This document shows positions 8,184 to 16,770 of a stretch of DNA of 64,000 nt, one piece after another. Below the pieces are notes generated by a model. The model saw nothing but the letters and a program-made list of their open reading frames with translations. It searched no databases and had not been told where the DNA came from. The stretch comes from Roseicyclus marinus (GTDB lineage: Bacteria > Pseudomonadota > Alphaproteobacteria > Rhodobacterales > Rhodobacteraceae): the NCBI RefSeq assembly GCF_030163795.1, contig NZ_JASJOF010000010.1, positions 54,669 to 118,668 on the forward strand, given 5' to 3'. Both the position numbers and the translations under genes were made by a program. Positions within the stretch are counted from its first letter, which is position 1; every line of letters starts with the position of its first letter.

Positions 8184-8267
8184 GCGCCACTCTCCTGCCA
8201 CTTTCCACGCCAAGGGGGGCCGCACCCCGCGACCGCGCCCTTCGTTTTCCCTGTCGTCAGATCGGCC

Positions 8268-9623
8268 CTACAGCGCCCTGATCCGGGGCCGGGCGGCCCG
8301 CCCACCGGGCACCAGCAAACCCTCGGTCACCGCCCAGACCAGCGCATCCACCCGGTCCGGGCTCCCCCTGCCCTCGAACCCCCTCAGGCTCATCTGGCAC
8401 ATCTCGTCCTCCAGCGCGGCCAGAACGCCCAGGTGCCGCACCCGCCCCTGTTCATAGAGCGCCGCCACCGGTTCGGCCCGCGCGGTCTTGCCCTGGCTCG
8501 CCCTTACGCTGCGCAAATTCACATGCGGATCGACCTGCCGCATCACCATCGCCACCAGGTCGCCGCCCTGGTTCACCTCGGCCACCATCCGCACCGCGCC
8601 GTGCCGGTGATAGGCCGCGGCCGCCGCTTCCGCCCATTGCTTGGGGCTTGCCGCCGTCACGCTCGCATCCTCCAGCACCACGGCCCGCCAATCATGCGGC
8701 GGCCCCTCTTCCACCACCGCCAGAACCACGATCCCGCAGGCATCCGATCCCGCATGCCCCGTCACCGGCGGATCGACCGCCACGATCACCCTTGCGCCCT
8801 CGGGCACCTGGTCCGTCCGCAACCCGTCCAGCCGCGCGCGCGTCCACAGCGCGTCGGGCGCATCCTCCAGCATCTCGCCATCCAGCTCCTGCCGCCCCAG
8901 CCGCGTCTGGCCATAGCGCGCCCGAACCTCGCGCAGGAAACCCGGGGCCAGATGCGCCCGGTTGGCTTCCGTCGCGGCCCGCGTCACCACCGTGCTCTCG
9001 CGCGCCAGCAGCGCCTTGAGCAGCCCGATGTTGCGCGGCGTCGTCGTCACCACCTGTTGTGGTGCCTCCCCCAGCCGCAGCGCGAATTGCAGCATGTCCC
9101 AGGTGTCCTGGGCCTTTGGCCATTTCGCCAGCTCGTCGCACCAGGCCGCATCGAATTGCGGCCCCCTCAGCGCTTCGGGATCATGCGCCGAATAAAGCCG
9201 CGCCTCCGCCCCGTTGGGCCATTCCAGCCGCCGCTCCCCCGCGATCCAGCGCGGGCACCGGTCGGGCGGAGAGCAGGCGATCAGCCCGCTCTCCCCCTTC
9301 ACCATCACCGCCAGCGCCTGGTCATAGGTTTCCCCCACCAGCGCCACGCGCCGCGCCCGTCCGGGGGCCGCGGGCGTCGGCCCCTCGACCATCGCCCGCA
9401 CCCATTCCGCCCCGGCCCGCGTCTTGCCCGCGCCCCGCCCGCCCAGGATGACCCAGGTCAGCCAATCGCCCTCGGGCGGCAATTGGTGGGGAAGCGCCCA
9501 GAACTCGAACAGGTAGGGCAGCGCGGCCAGCGCCTCGTCACTCAGGCCCGCAAGGAATGTCTCCACCCTCTCCGGCGGCCCGGAGGCGAGCCAGCCTGCC
9601 GCGGATTTCAACCCGGGCAGCAT
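8268..9623 (-). CDS. GTA gene 2: large terminase subunit
   Basis: A ~451-residue large terminase, the ATPase/nuclease that cuts and packages host DNA into GTA heads. Walker A is LGGRGAGKTRAGAEW and Walker B is AAWCDELAKWP, with the coupling motif TTTPRN. The nuclease domain begins at IVAVDPPVTG (Asp) and ends with SPDRVDALVWAVTEG (Asp). The start is uncertain: ATG at 9623 (MLPGLKSAAG) or 9659 (MGPDPRG), neither with a strong ribosome-binding site. Either way, it overlaps the end of gene 1. It is nearly the full family length. Confidence 0.95.
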   Translation of the reverse strand: MLPGLKSAAGWLASGPPERVETFLAGLSDEALAALPYLFEFWALPHQLPPEGDWLTWVILGGRGAGKTRAGAEWVRAMVEGPTPAAPGRARRVALVGETYDQALAVMVKGESGLIACSPPDRCPRWIAGERRLEWPNGAEARLYSAHDPEALRGPQFDAAWCDELAKWPKAQDTWDMLQFALRLGEAPQQVVTTTPRNIGLLKALLARESTVVTRAATEANRAHLAPGFLREVRARYGQTRLGRQELDGEMLEDAPDALWTRARLDGLRTDQVPEGARVIVAVDPPVTGHAGSDACGIVVLAVVEEGPPHDWRAVVLEDASVTAASPKQWAEAAAAAYHRHGAVRMVAEVNQGGDLVAMVMRQVDPHVNLRSVRASQGKTARAEPVAALYEQGRVRHLGVLAALEDEMCQMSLRGFEGRGSPDRVDALVWAVTEGLLVPGGRAARPRIRAL

Positions 9624-9897
9624 CAAGATCGAGGATTCCCCCCTCGGGTCCGGCCCCATATTTTCGGCTTCCTGCCTCACGCGCCTTCGCCTCCTGCTGG
9701 ATGGCCAGTTGAAAGGCGGCGACAATCGCCTTCACCTCCTGAACCACCTCTCCCTCGCTCAGCTCTTCCTCTGCCGCGCGGGCCCGATCCAGCCGCCGTT
9801 CCAGCAGCCGCGTTGCCGTCTCAAGCGCCTTCAACGCCTGCGCCGCGCTGCGTTCGGCACGAACCAGCCCGTCAGTCTCGTCAATGGTGTCGGTCAT
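9538..9897 (-). CDS. GTA gene 1: small terminase-like subunit
   Basis: A 119-residue helical protein, first gene of the GTA cluster, corresponding by position and character to RcGTA gene 1, reported to act as the small terminase subunit. It shows ERSAAQALKALETATRLLE, EVKAIVAAFQLAIQQEAKA and the C-terminal LDLDAARVEIRGRLARLRA, which recur in Rhodobacterales homologues. Start ATG at 9897 (MTDTIDETDG). Its end overlaps the proposed start of the large terminase by 86 bases in another frame. It follows a terminator and a short intergenic region likely to hold the cluster promoter. Confidence 0.82.
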   Translation of the reverse strand: MTDTIDETDGLVRAERSAAQALKALETATRLLERRLDRARAAEEELSEGEVVQEVKAIVAAFQLAIQQEAKAREAGSRKYGAGPEGGILDLDAARVEIRGRLARLRAAGEGGDIPCGPE

Positions 9898-10010
9898 CGA
9901 ACAAATCCCGTGTCCCAAAAAACTCCCGGGCACGAGCAGCACATGGGCAGGTCACGGCGGTCGTCCGGCCTCCCGGATCGGCACGACCGGGCGGCTGGCA
10001 TCACGCCATG
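9898..10010 (-). promoter_or_regulatory. Likely promoter interval of the GTA cluster
   Basis: These ~113 bases lie between a strong minus-strand terminator and the ATG of GTA gene 1, so a GTA-specific promoter is expected here. I see no convincing sigma70 -35/-10 pair. A CCCGGGAG-TTTTTT-GGGACACGGG stretch lies about 25 bases before the start. In R. capsulatus the cluster promoter is activated by GafA under CtrA control, so a weak sigma70 match would not be surprising. The assignment is by exclusion. Confidence 0.45.
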
Positions 10011-10045
10011 AAAAAACGGCCACCGGGGCTAATCCCGAGGCCGTT
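10011..10045 (-). terminator. Intrinsic terminator between mltG and the GTA cluster
   Basis: On the minus strand, AACGGCC pairs with GGCCGTT around an inner CGGG/CCCG stem and is followed by a run of six T. This is a classical Rho-independent terminator. It would end transcripts of the fab-mltG operon and insulate the GTA cluster from housekeeping transcription. Confidence 0.85.
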
Positions 10046-10118
10046 GACCCATGTATTCCAGCATGCCCAAAGGAATGCCATGGAGCGTTCGCAGGGTCAA
10101 GAAGTTTTTTCTTTACAG

Positions 10119-10190
10119 ATGGTTAACGGATTTCTTGGCGTTAAGGATCCGGTAAGAACCGAACCGGATCGTCAAGCTTTCCTTAACCAT
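10119..10190. promoter_or_regulatory. Inverted pair of TTAACCAT (CtrA half-site-like) motifs
   Basis: TTAACCAT occurs on the minus strand at 10119-10126 and on the plus strand at 10183-10190. Further TTAA elements (10138-10144) and an 8-bp palindrome GATCCGGT/ACCGGATC lie between them. TTAACCAT matches the half-site form of the CtrA box described in Caulobacter. The location upstream of the GTA cluster is suggestive, but a terminator lies between these sites and gene 1, so direct control of the cluster is uncertain. Confidence 0.35.
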
Positions 10191-10194
10191 TGCC

Positions 10195-11358
10195 TCACTG
10201 GCGCTGCGCTTCGCGCTCCGCCTCGATCCGCCGCCAGACCGCGACGTTCCGGTTGTGCTCTTCCAGCGTCTCGGCAAAGGCATGTCCGCCCGTCCCATCC
10301 GCCACGAAAAAGATATAGGGGCTGCCGTCCGGGTTCACCGCCGCCTCGATCGCCGCCCGCCCCGGATTTGCGATGGGCGTCGGCGGAAGCCCGTCGATTA
10401 CATAGGTATTCCAAGGGGTTTCGGCGCGAAGCTCACTCGCCCGGATCCCCCGCCCCAGCACGCCGCGCCCCTCCGTGATGCCATAGATCACCGTCGGATC
10501 GGTCTGCAATCTCATGCCCCGGTTCAGCCGGTTCACGAACACGCTCGACACCATCCGCCGCTCGTCGGGAACGCTCGTCTCCTTCTCGATGATGGAAGCA
10601 AGGATCAAAACCTCTTCCGGGCTCGCCAGCGGCAATCCATCTTGCCGGGCGGCCCAAGCCTCGGCCAGAATTTGTTCTTGATTTTCAATCATCTGATCGA
10701 TGATTTCCTGCCGGTCCTGCCCCCGCCGCACCTCGAACGTATCGGGGGCCAGCATGCCCTCGGGCGGTACTTCGGCGATCTCGCCCGACAGGAAATCGGC
10801 CATCCGCAAGCCTTCGACGATCTGCCAGGATGTCAGACCTTCGGGAACCGACACGCGATAGACCATCGGCGTGTTGCTCTCGACCAGCTGGGAATAGACC
10901 TCCGGAATGCCGTTTTCATAAGTGAAATCAGCCAATTCCACGACGTCTCCCGTGCCCGGAACCCGCTCGCGCAGGCGCAATTCGCCCGTGCCCGCCAGTT
11001 GCAGGACATAGGTCGCCGTATAGCGGAACTGCGACGGGCCGCCCGCCGTCACGATCTCCAGCACCTCTTCCATCGAGGCACCCGCTGGAATCTCGTAACT
11101 GCCGAACCGCAGCTCTTCGGCCATGCCGGAATATTCCGCGCCCAGCCGGAACAGAATGGATGAAGAAACCGCGCCAAGCTCTTCAAGATCCTCGGAAACT
11201 CGACGCAAGCTTGCGCCCCGCGGCACCTCGAAGAACACCGGCTCCGCCAAGGGCCCCGCCGTCCGGTACTCCCTCTGCCCCCAGGCGATCGCGCCCGCGA
11301 GCGCAATGAACACGAGGATGAGAAAGCTCATTCCATTGGCGGCGACGCTCTTCCACAT
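10195..11358 (-). CDS. mltG: Endolytic murein transglycosylase MltG
   Basis: A 387-residue YceG/MltG family protein (once annotated as aminodeoxychorismate lyase) that cuts nascent glycan strands in the periplasm and helps set their length. One N-terminal membrane anchor is visible (residues ~8-27, MSFLILVFIALAGAIAWG). The LysM-like domain follows, and then the catalytic region with LILASIIEKET, in which the first Glu is the catalytic acid, plus NRGMRLQTDPTVIYG and NTYVIDGLPPTPIANPG. It sits 7 bases downstream of fabF in a likely operon and ends before the GTA terminator. Confidence 0.96.
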   Translation of the reverse strand: MWKSVAANGMSFLILVFIALAGAIAWGQREYRTAGPLAEPVFFEVPRGASLRRVSEDLEELGAVSSSILFRLGAEYSGMAEELRFGSYEIPAGASMEEVLEIVTAGGPSQFRYTATYVLQLAGTGELRLRERVPGTGDVVELADFTYENGIPEVYSQLVESNTPMVYRVSVPEGLTSWQIVEGLRMADFLSGEIAEVPPEGMLAPDTFEVRRGQDRQEIIDQMIENQEQILAEAWAARQDGLPLASPEEVLILASIIEKETSVPDERRMVSSVFVNRLNRGMRLQTDPTVIYGITEGRGVLGRGIRASELRAETPWNTYVIDGLPPTPIANPGRAAIEAAVNPDGSPYIFFVADGTGGHAFAETLEEHNRNVAVWRRIEAEREAQRQ

Positions 11359-11365
11359 GGGCTGC

Positions 11366-12622
11366 TCAAACCCGTCCCATGATCAGGCAGGCGTTGGTTC
11401 CGCCAAAGCCGAAAGAATTGGACTGAACGATGTTGATCTCGCCCTTCTGCGCGGCATTGGCGCAAAGGTTGATCGCGGTCTCTGCGGCCACGTTGTCGAG
11501 GTTGATCGTCGGCGGCGCAATCTGGTCGCGGATCGCGAGGATCGAAAAGATCGCCTCGATCGCACCGGCCGCGCCCAACAGATGCCCGGTCGCCGATTTC
11601 GTCGATGACATCAACACCTTGCCGGCATGATCGCCCATCAGACGCTCGACCGCGCCCAGTTCGATCGTGTCGGCCATGGTCGATGTGCCATGCGCGTTGA
11701 CGTAATCCACGTCCGACGGCTGCAGCCCCGCCCGCTTCAGCGCCGCGCGCATCGCGCGTTCCGCGCCCTCGTGATCGGGCGGCGGCGCGGTGATGTGATA
11801 AGCATCGCCCGACAGGCCATAGCCCAGGATCTCCGCGTAGATCTTGGCCCCGCGCGCCTTGGCGTGTTCGTATTCCTCCAGCACGACAACGCCCGCGCCC
11901 TCGCCCATGACGAAGCCATCACTGTCCGCATCCCAGGGGCGGCTTGCCTTTTGCGGCTCATGGCCCCGCTTGGTCGACAGCGCCTTGCAGGCGTTGAACC
12001 CCGCGATGCCGATCTCGCAGATCGGGCTTTCCGCGCCGCCCGCGATCATCACTTCGGCATCGCCCCACTGGATCAGCCGTGCGGCATCGCCGATGGCATG
12101 TGCGCCCGTCGAACAGGCGGTCACGACCGCATGGTTGGGCCCTTTGAACCCGTAGCGGATGGACACCTGCCCGGAAATCAGATTGATCAGCGCGCCCGGG
12201 ACAAAGAAAGGCGAAACCCGCCGCGGTCCCTTTTCCTTGAGCGTGATCGATGTATCCGCAATCGACGAAAGCCCCCCGATCCCCGACCCGATCAGAACGC
12301 CGGTTCGCTCGCGATCCTCGGTCCCCTCGGGCTTCCATCCCGAATCCTCCACGGCCTGAACTGCGGCAGCCATCCCGTAGAGGATGAAATCATCGACCTT
12401 GCGACGCTCCTTGGGCTCCATCCAGTCATCAGGATTGAAGGTCCCGTCGCTGCCATCGCCCACGGGCACTTCGCAGGCATAGGTGGTGGCCAGATGGCTG
12501 GCGTCAAAACGCGTGATCGTGCCCGCGCCCGATTGCCCGGCCAAAAGCCGTTCCCAGGTCTTTTCCACCCCGGAAGCCAGCGGCGTCACCAGCCCCAGCC
12601 CCGTCACAACCACTCGCCGCAT
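11366..12622 (-). CDS. fabF: 3-oxoacyl-ACP synthase II
   Basis: A 418-residue beta-ketoacyl-ACP synthase II that condenses malonyl-ACP with the growing acyl chain in fatty acid synthesis. The Cys-His-His triad is visible: VVTACSTGAHAIGDA, NAHGTSTMADTIELGA and SATGHLLGAAGAIEA. The start is set at ATG 12622 (MRRVVVTGLGLVTP), the family's usual opening. A GTG seven codons upstream is in frame but less likely. It lies downstream of acpP and upstream of mltG. Confidence 0.97.
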   Translation of the reverse strand: MRRVVVTGLGLVTPLASGVEKTWERLLAGQSGAGTITRFDASHLATTYACEVPVGDGSDGTFNPDDWMEPKERRKVDDFILYGMAAAVQAVEDSGWKPEGTEDRERTGVLIGSGIGGLSSIADTSITLKEKGPRRVSPFFVPGALINLISGQVSIRYGFKGPNHAVVTACSTGAHAIGDAARLIQWGDAEVMIAGGAESPICEIGIAGFNACKALSTKRGHEPQKASRPWDADSDGFVMGEGAGVVVLEEYEHAKARGAKIYAEILGYGLSGDAYHITAPPPDHEGAERAMRAALKRAGLQPSDVDYVNAHGTSTMADTIELGAVERLMGDHAGKVLMSSTKSATGHLLGAAGAIEAIFSILAIRDQIAPPTINLDNVAAETAINLCANAAQKGEINIVQSNSFGFGGTNACLIMGRV

Positions 12623-12734
12623 GCTGCCCAGCCCCTTCGTCACAGGTCTTGCCCTGGGCGACCTGATACCGCGCAGGGCGCGTCTTGCGCAATCCCTCCG
12701 GCCCGGTCGCCCGGCAGATCACCGCTTGCGCGGA

Positions 12735-12766
12735 ACGGAAACGGCCCCCGCATCGCTGCGAGGGCC
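12735..12766 (-). terminator. Hairpin terminator/attenuator after acpP
   Basis: After the acpP stop, the minus strand carries a 10-bp stem (GGCCCTCGCA / TGCGGGGGCC, one G-T wobble) with a GCGA loop, followed by GTTTCC. The poor T-tract suggests partial termination, fitting the higher expression usually needed for ACP than for fabF. Confidence 0.6.
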
Positions 12767-12794
12767 GAACCGAATTCCGTCACCGGATGCGCGA

Positions 12795-13028
12795 TTACTG
12801 CGCGTCCTTGATGAACTTCACGGCGTCGCCGAAGGTCTGGATGGTTTCGGCGGCGTCATCGGGGATCTCGATGCCGAACTCTTCCTCGAAAGCCATGACC
12901 AGCTCGACCGTGTCGAGCGAATCCGCGCCCAGATCGTCGATGAACGAGGCGTTTTCCGTCACCTTGTCCTCTTCCACGCTCAGGTGCTCCACCACGATCT
13001 TCTTCACGCGCTCTGCGATGTCGCTCAT
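12795..13028 (-). CDS. acpP: Acyl carrier protein
   Basis: A 77-residue acidic acyl carrier protein that carries acyl intermediates on a 4'-phosphopantetheine arm. The prosthetic group attaches to the serine (residue ~37) in [12 protein letters not shown] start at the second ATG (13028, [10 protein letters not shown]) because GAGG lies at proper spacing from it, while it directly abuts the first ATG (13034). It has its own upstream region of about 200 bases, so it may have a separate promoter within the fab cluster. Confidence 0.98.
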   Translation of the reverse strand: MSDIAERVKKIVVEHLSVEEDKVTENASFIDDLGADSLDTVELVMAFEEEFGIEIPDDAAETIQTFGDAVKFIKDAQ

Positions 13029-13233
13029 CTTCATCCTCGTTCGTTGCGGCCCCGCTCGTCGTCCGGCGCCTTCGTTTGCGTTCTGCCTCTCGGCCCGCTC
13101 ATGGGGTGGCGGGCATTTGCCCTACCCCCTGCCGAAAACCATAGCGCCCCCGGCAAAATCTGCGCCGCCTATAGCATAGAACAAGACAAGCGCAACGGCC
13201 TTCGCGTCATCCTGTCCTCCGCCGGCGCCTCGG

Positions 13234-13971
13234 TCAGATCATCGCCATGCCGCCATTCACATGCAGCGTGGTGCCAGTGACATAGCCTGCCTCGGGGCTG
13301 GCGAGGTAAAGTGCAGCCGCCGCGATCTCGTCGGCATGGCCCATCCGCCCCGCCGGGATCTGGGCGAGGATCTTGCCCTTTTGATCTTCGTTCAGCTTGT
13401 CGGTCATCGCCGTTTCGATGAAGCCGGGCGCGATGCAATTGACCGTGATGCCCCGGCTTGCCACCTCGTAGGCAAGGCTTTTCGACATGCCGACCATCCC
13501 GGCCTTGGAGGCTGCGTAATTCCCCTGACCGGGGTTGCCCGTGGCCCCCACGACCGAAGAGATGTTGACGATCCGGCCCCACCGCGCCTTCATCATGCCG
13601 CGCAAAACACCCCGGCAAAGCCGCATGGTGGAGGTCAGGTTGACCTCGATCACCTGCGCCCATTCCTCGTCGGACATGCGCATGAACAGGTTGTCGCGCG
13701 TGATCCCTGCGTTGTTCACAAGGATATCGACCGCGCCCATCGCCTCCACGGCCTGTTTCGGCAGCGCCTCGACCGCAGCGGCATCGCCAAGGTTGCAGGG
13801 CAGCACATGCGCCCGTCCGCCCAGCTCGGCGGCCAGCGCCTCCAGCGGTTCCAGCCGCGTGCCCGACAAGGCCACGGTCGCACCTGCGCCATGCAAGACG
13901 CGCGCGATCCCGGCCCCGATACCGCCCGATGCGCCCGTCACAAGCGCGGATTTTCCCGTAAGGTCGAACAT
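13234..13971 (-). CDS. fabG: 3-oxoacyl-ACP reductase
   Basis: A 245-residue short-chain dehydrogenase that reduces 3-ketoacyl-ACP with NADPH. The Rossmann motif is LVTGASGGIGAGIARVL near the N-terminus. The NNAG motif follows (ILVNNAGITRDNLFMRM), then the catalytic serine and Tyr/Lys in NISSVVGATGNPGQGNYAAS. The C-terminus GTTLHVNGGMAMI is typical of FabG. It begins 19 bases after the stop of the ClpP-like gene and precedes acpP. Confidence 0.97.
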   Translation of the reverse strand: MFDLTGKSALVTGASGGIGAGIARVLHGAGATVALSGTRLEPLEALAAELGGRAHVLPCNLGDAAAVEALPKQAVEAMGAVDILVNNAGITRDNLFMRMSDEEWAQVIEVNLTSTMRLCRGVLRGMMKARWGRIVNISSVVGATGNPGQGNYAASKAGMVGMSKSLAYEVASRGITVNCIAPGFIETAMTDKLNEDQKGKILAQIPAGRMGHADEIAAAALYLASPEAGYVTGTTLHVNGGMAMI

Positions 13972-13990
13972 TCCTGCCCCTTTCCTTGTC

Positions 13991-14563
13991 TCAATTCGTT
14001 GTCGTCAGACCAAAGCGCGCGATATCCGCCTCGGTCAGGATGTATTGGCCCTGCGCGGCACGCGTCTCGGCCATGAAAGCCGCAAAATCCGGTGCGCCCA
14101 GAACGGCCTCGACAAATCTTTGCCGATCGCCCTCGGCGGCCGTGCTTTGATCGACGGCCACACCGGCCTGACGCTGCACGGCGTCACCCTGCAAGACCAG
14201 CGCGCCGCCCGCCATGCTGCGCGTCACGCCGCCGAGAAACAGGAAGATCGCGTCGTTCACCACGACACCCTCGACCCGCGTGGCGAGACCCTGGGCGCGA
14301 ATCAAGCGGCCCATGCCGGTGACCCAGTTCACGTCATCCGCGCCGGGAATATCCCCAAGCGCCAGCGTGGTGAGACCGGGGTTTTCCTCCAGCAAGCGGT
14401 CCAGCCGGTCCGCCGCTGCTCCGGAAATCGGCCCCGAGATGCGCAGTACCGCCCCTTCGACCGAAAAGGCCGTCGCGCCTTGATCCATCATCCGCACAAG
14501 GACCGCACCGCCCACGCCGAGCGCAAGGACCACGGCCAGCGCGATGCCCAGCCTCTTAAGCAT
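13991..14563 (-). CDS. Membrane-anchored COG3904-like (ClpP/crotonase-fold) protein
   Basis: A 190-residue protein with an N-terminal hydrophobic segment (residues ~4-24: RLGIALAVVLALGVGGAVLV), then a domain starting VLRISGPISGAAADRL that resembles the COG3904 predicted periplasmic proteins with a ClpP-like fold. I do not see a clear Ser/His/Asp protease triad, so enzymatic activity is uncertain. It sits between fabD and fabG, overlapping the fabD end by 8 bases, so it is almost surely cotranscribed with the fatty acid genes. Whether it serves lipid synthesis or only shares the operon is unknown. Confidence 0.7.
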   Translation of the reverse strand: MLKRLGIALAVVLALGVGGAVLVRMMDQGATAFSVEGAVLRISGPISGAAADRLDRLLEENPGLTTLALGDIPGADDVNWVTGMGRLIRAQGLATRVEGVVVNDAIFLFLGGVTRSMAGGALVLQGDAVQRQAGVAVDQSTAAEGDRQRFVEAVLGAPDFAAFMAETRAAQGQYILTEADIARFGLTTTN

Positions 14564-15500
14564 CCTTGAGGCTTTCGACGGCGGCGCGCACTTCGGCGGC
14601 CGATCCGATACTGCGCGTCTCGACCTCGCGCGCGATGCGCTTGACCATGCCGCTCAACGCCTTGCCCGCGCCGATTTCCCATGTCTCGGTCACACCGTTG
14701 GCGGCCATCCACGCGACGCTTTCGCGCCATCGCACGCGTCCCGTCACCTGTTCCACCAACCGCGCGCGGATCGCGTCGGGATCGCGCGACGCCTCGGCGG
14801 TGACGTTGCCGACAAGCGGCACGGCAGGCGCATGAAAGGCCACGGTTTCAAGCGCTTCGGCCATGGCGTCGGCGGCGGGCTGCATCAACGCGCAATGGAA
14901 GGGGGCGGAGACCGGCAGCAGCAGCGCGCGCTTTGCGCCCTTGCCCTTGGCGATCTCGACCGCGCGCAGGACGGCGGCGTGGTGGCCGGAAATGACCACC
15001 TGAGCGGGGTCGTTGTCATTGGCGGCGGTGCAGACCTCGCCTTGCGCGGCCTCCTCTGCCAGCGCCATCACGGCCGCGAAATCGAGCCCAAGGATTGCGG
15101 CCATCGCGCCCTCGCCTGACGGGACGGCCGCCTGCATCGCCTCGCCCCTCAGCCGCAACAGCCGCGCGGCATCCGATACGCTCAGCGCGCCAGCCGCGCA
15201 CAGGGCGGTGTATTCCCCCAGCGAATGGCCGGCGACAAACGCCGCTGTCGTCACCTCGACCCCTTCGGATTTGAGCGCGGCCATGGCAGCCATGGAGGTC
15301 GCCATCAACGCGGGCTGCGCATTGCGCGTCAGGGTCAGGCTGTCCTGCTCCCCCTCCCAGATCAGCGTCGACAGCTTTTCGCCCAGCGCGGCATCGACCG
15401 CCTCAAAGACCTCGCGCGCCGCCGGATAGGCCTCGGCAAGGTCACGGCCCATGCCGATGGTCTGCGCCCCCTGCCCGGGGAAAAGAAAGGCTTTCGTCAT
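14556..15500 (-). CDS. fabD: Malonyl-CoA:ACP transacylase
   Basis: A 314-residue malonyl-CoA:ACP acyltransferase that loads malonate onto ACP. It opens with AFLFPGQGAQTIGMGRDLAE, has the catalytic serine in VAGHSLGEYTALCAAG and the histidine in VSAPFHCALMQP. Start set at the second of two ATG codons (15500) for the best spacing to GAGGG. It heads the fabD-(COG3904-like)-fabG-acpP-fabF-mltG cluster. Confidence 0.97.
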   Translation of the reverse strand: MTKAFLFPGQGAQTIGMGRDLAEAYPAAREVFEAVDAALGEKLSTLIWEGEQDSLTLTRNAQPALMATSMAAMAALKSEGVEVTTAAFVAGHSLGEYTALCAAGALSVSDAARLLRLRGEAMQAAVPSGEGAMAAILGLDFAAVMALAEEAAQGEVCTAANDNDPAQVVISGHHAAVLRAVEIAKGKGAKRALLLPVSAPFHCALMQPAADAMAEALETVAFHAPAVPLVGNVTAEASRDPDAIRARLVEQVTGRVRWRESVAWMAANGVTETWEIGAGKALSGMVKRIAREVETRSIGSAAEVRAAVESLKDA

Positions 15501-15581
15501 CATGTCCCTCAGCGTCACCTGTCGGGACGGGCTACCCGAAGCCCGCCGCCTGCGCAACGCTGGAGGCCCTGTTGCGGCAGC

Positions 15582-15598
15582 GCGGTGCCGCGCACCGC
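15582..15598. other. Small GC hairpin after the pilin-like gene
   Basis: GCGGTGC/GCACCGC forms a 7-bp perfect stem with a 3-base loop, 3 bases beyond the stop of the pilin-like gene and about 80 bases before fabD. There is no T-tract, so its use as a terminator is unproven. Confidence 0.4.
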
Positions 15599-15600
15599 AC

Positions 15601-16482
<882 letters not shown>

Positions 16483-16628
16483 GGCGGTGTCCTGCCCATG
16501 GGGCGCGGGGTTGCGTTTCTCCTTCCTGATGGCTGGGGCGGATGGTAAAAATGTGGCTGCAACGTGATGGCAATTTGGTCCTGCACCGGTGGCTGCCTGA
16601 ATCAGCCCTGTCCCGGGGGGAGCGGGGC

Positions 16629-16657
16629 TTGCCACGACGGCGCGCGTGGTCTATCCA
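16629..16657 (+). promoter_or_regulatory. Putative sigma70-type promoter of rpsF-rpsR-rplI
   Basis: TTGCCA (16629-16634), a 17-base spacer, and TATCCA (16652-16657) give a plausible promoter about 110 bases before the rpsF start. Confidence 0.45.
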
Positions 16658-16703
16658 CCGCGGGTCTCCGCCGCAGTTCATCCTGATCGGCGCTCTACCT
16701 CGT

Positions 16704-16736
16704 GGTCCGGGGGGCGGAGATGCGAATGCCCCGGCC
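16704..16736 (+). promoter_or_regulatory. Leader hairpin upstream of rpsF
   Basis: CCGGGG (16707-16712) pairs with CCCCGG (16729-16734), flanked by GG/CC pairs around a mismatch, 35 bases before the rpsF ATG. Bacterial rpsF operons often have an S6:S18-binding leader that lets the proteins repress their own translation. This hairpin is in the right place, but its match to the known motif was not verified. Confidence 0.4.
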
Positions 16737-16770
16737 TTTGAAAGACGCCCGTAACAGAACTGGAGCTTCC

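Noticed and set aside
1..9897. An intact prophage
   Set aside because: No integrase, repressor, replication or lysis genes are seen; the order and gene sizes match GTA clusters.
1571..10478. Several very long plus-strand open frames opposite the GTA genes
   Set aside because: They are Arg/Pro/His-rich antisense shadows in high-GC DNA, with no family motifs or ribosome-binding sites, and overlap well-supported genes.
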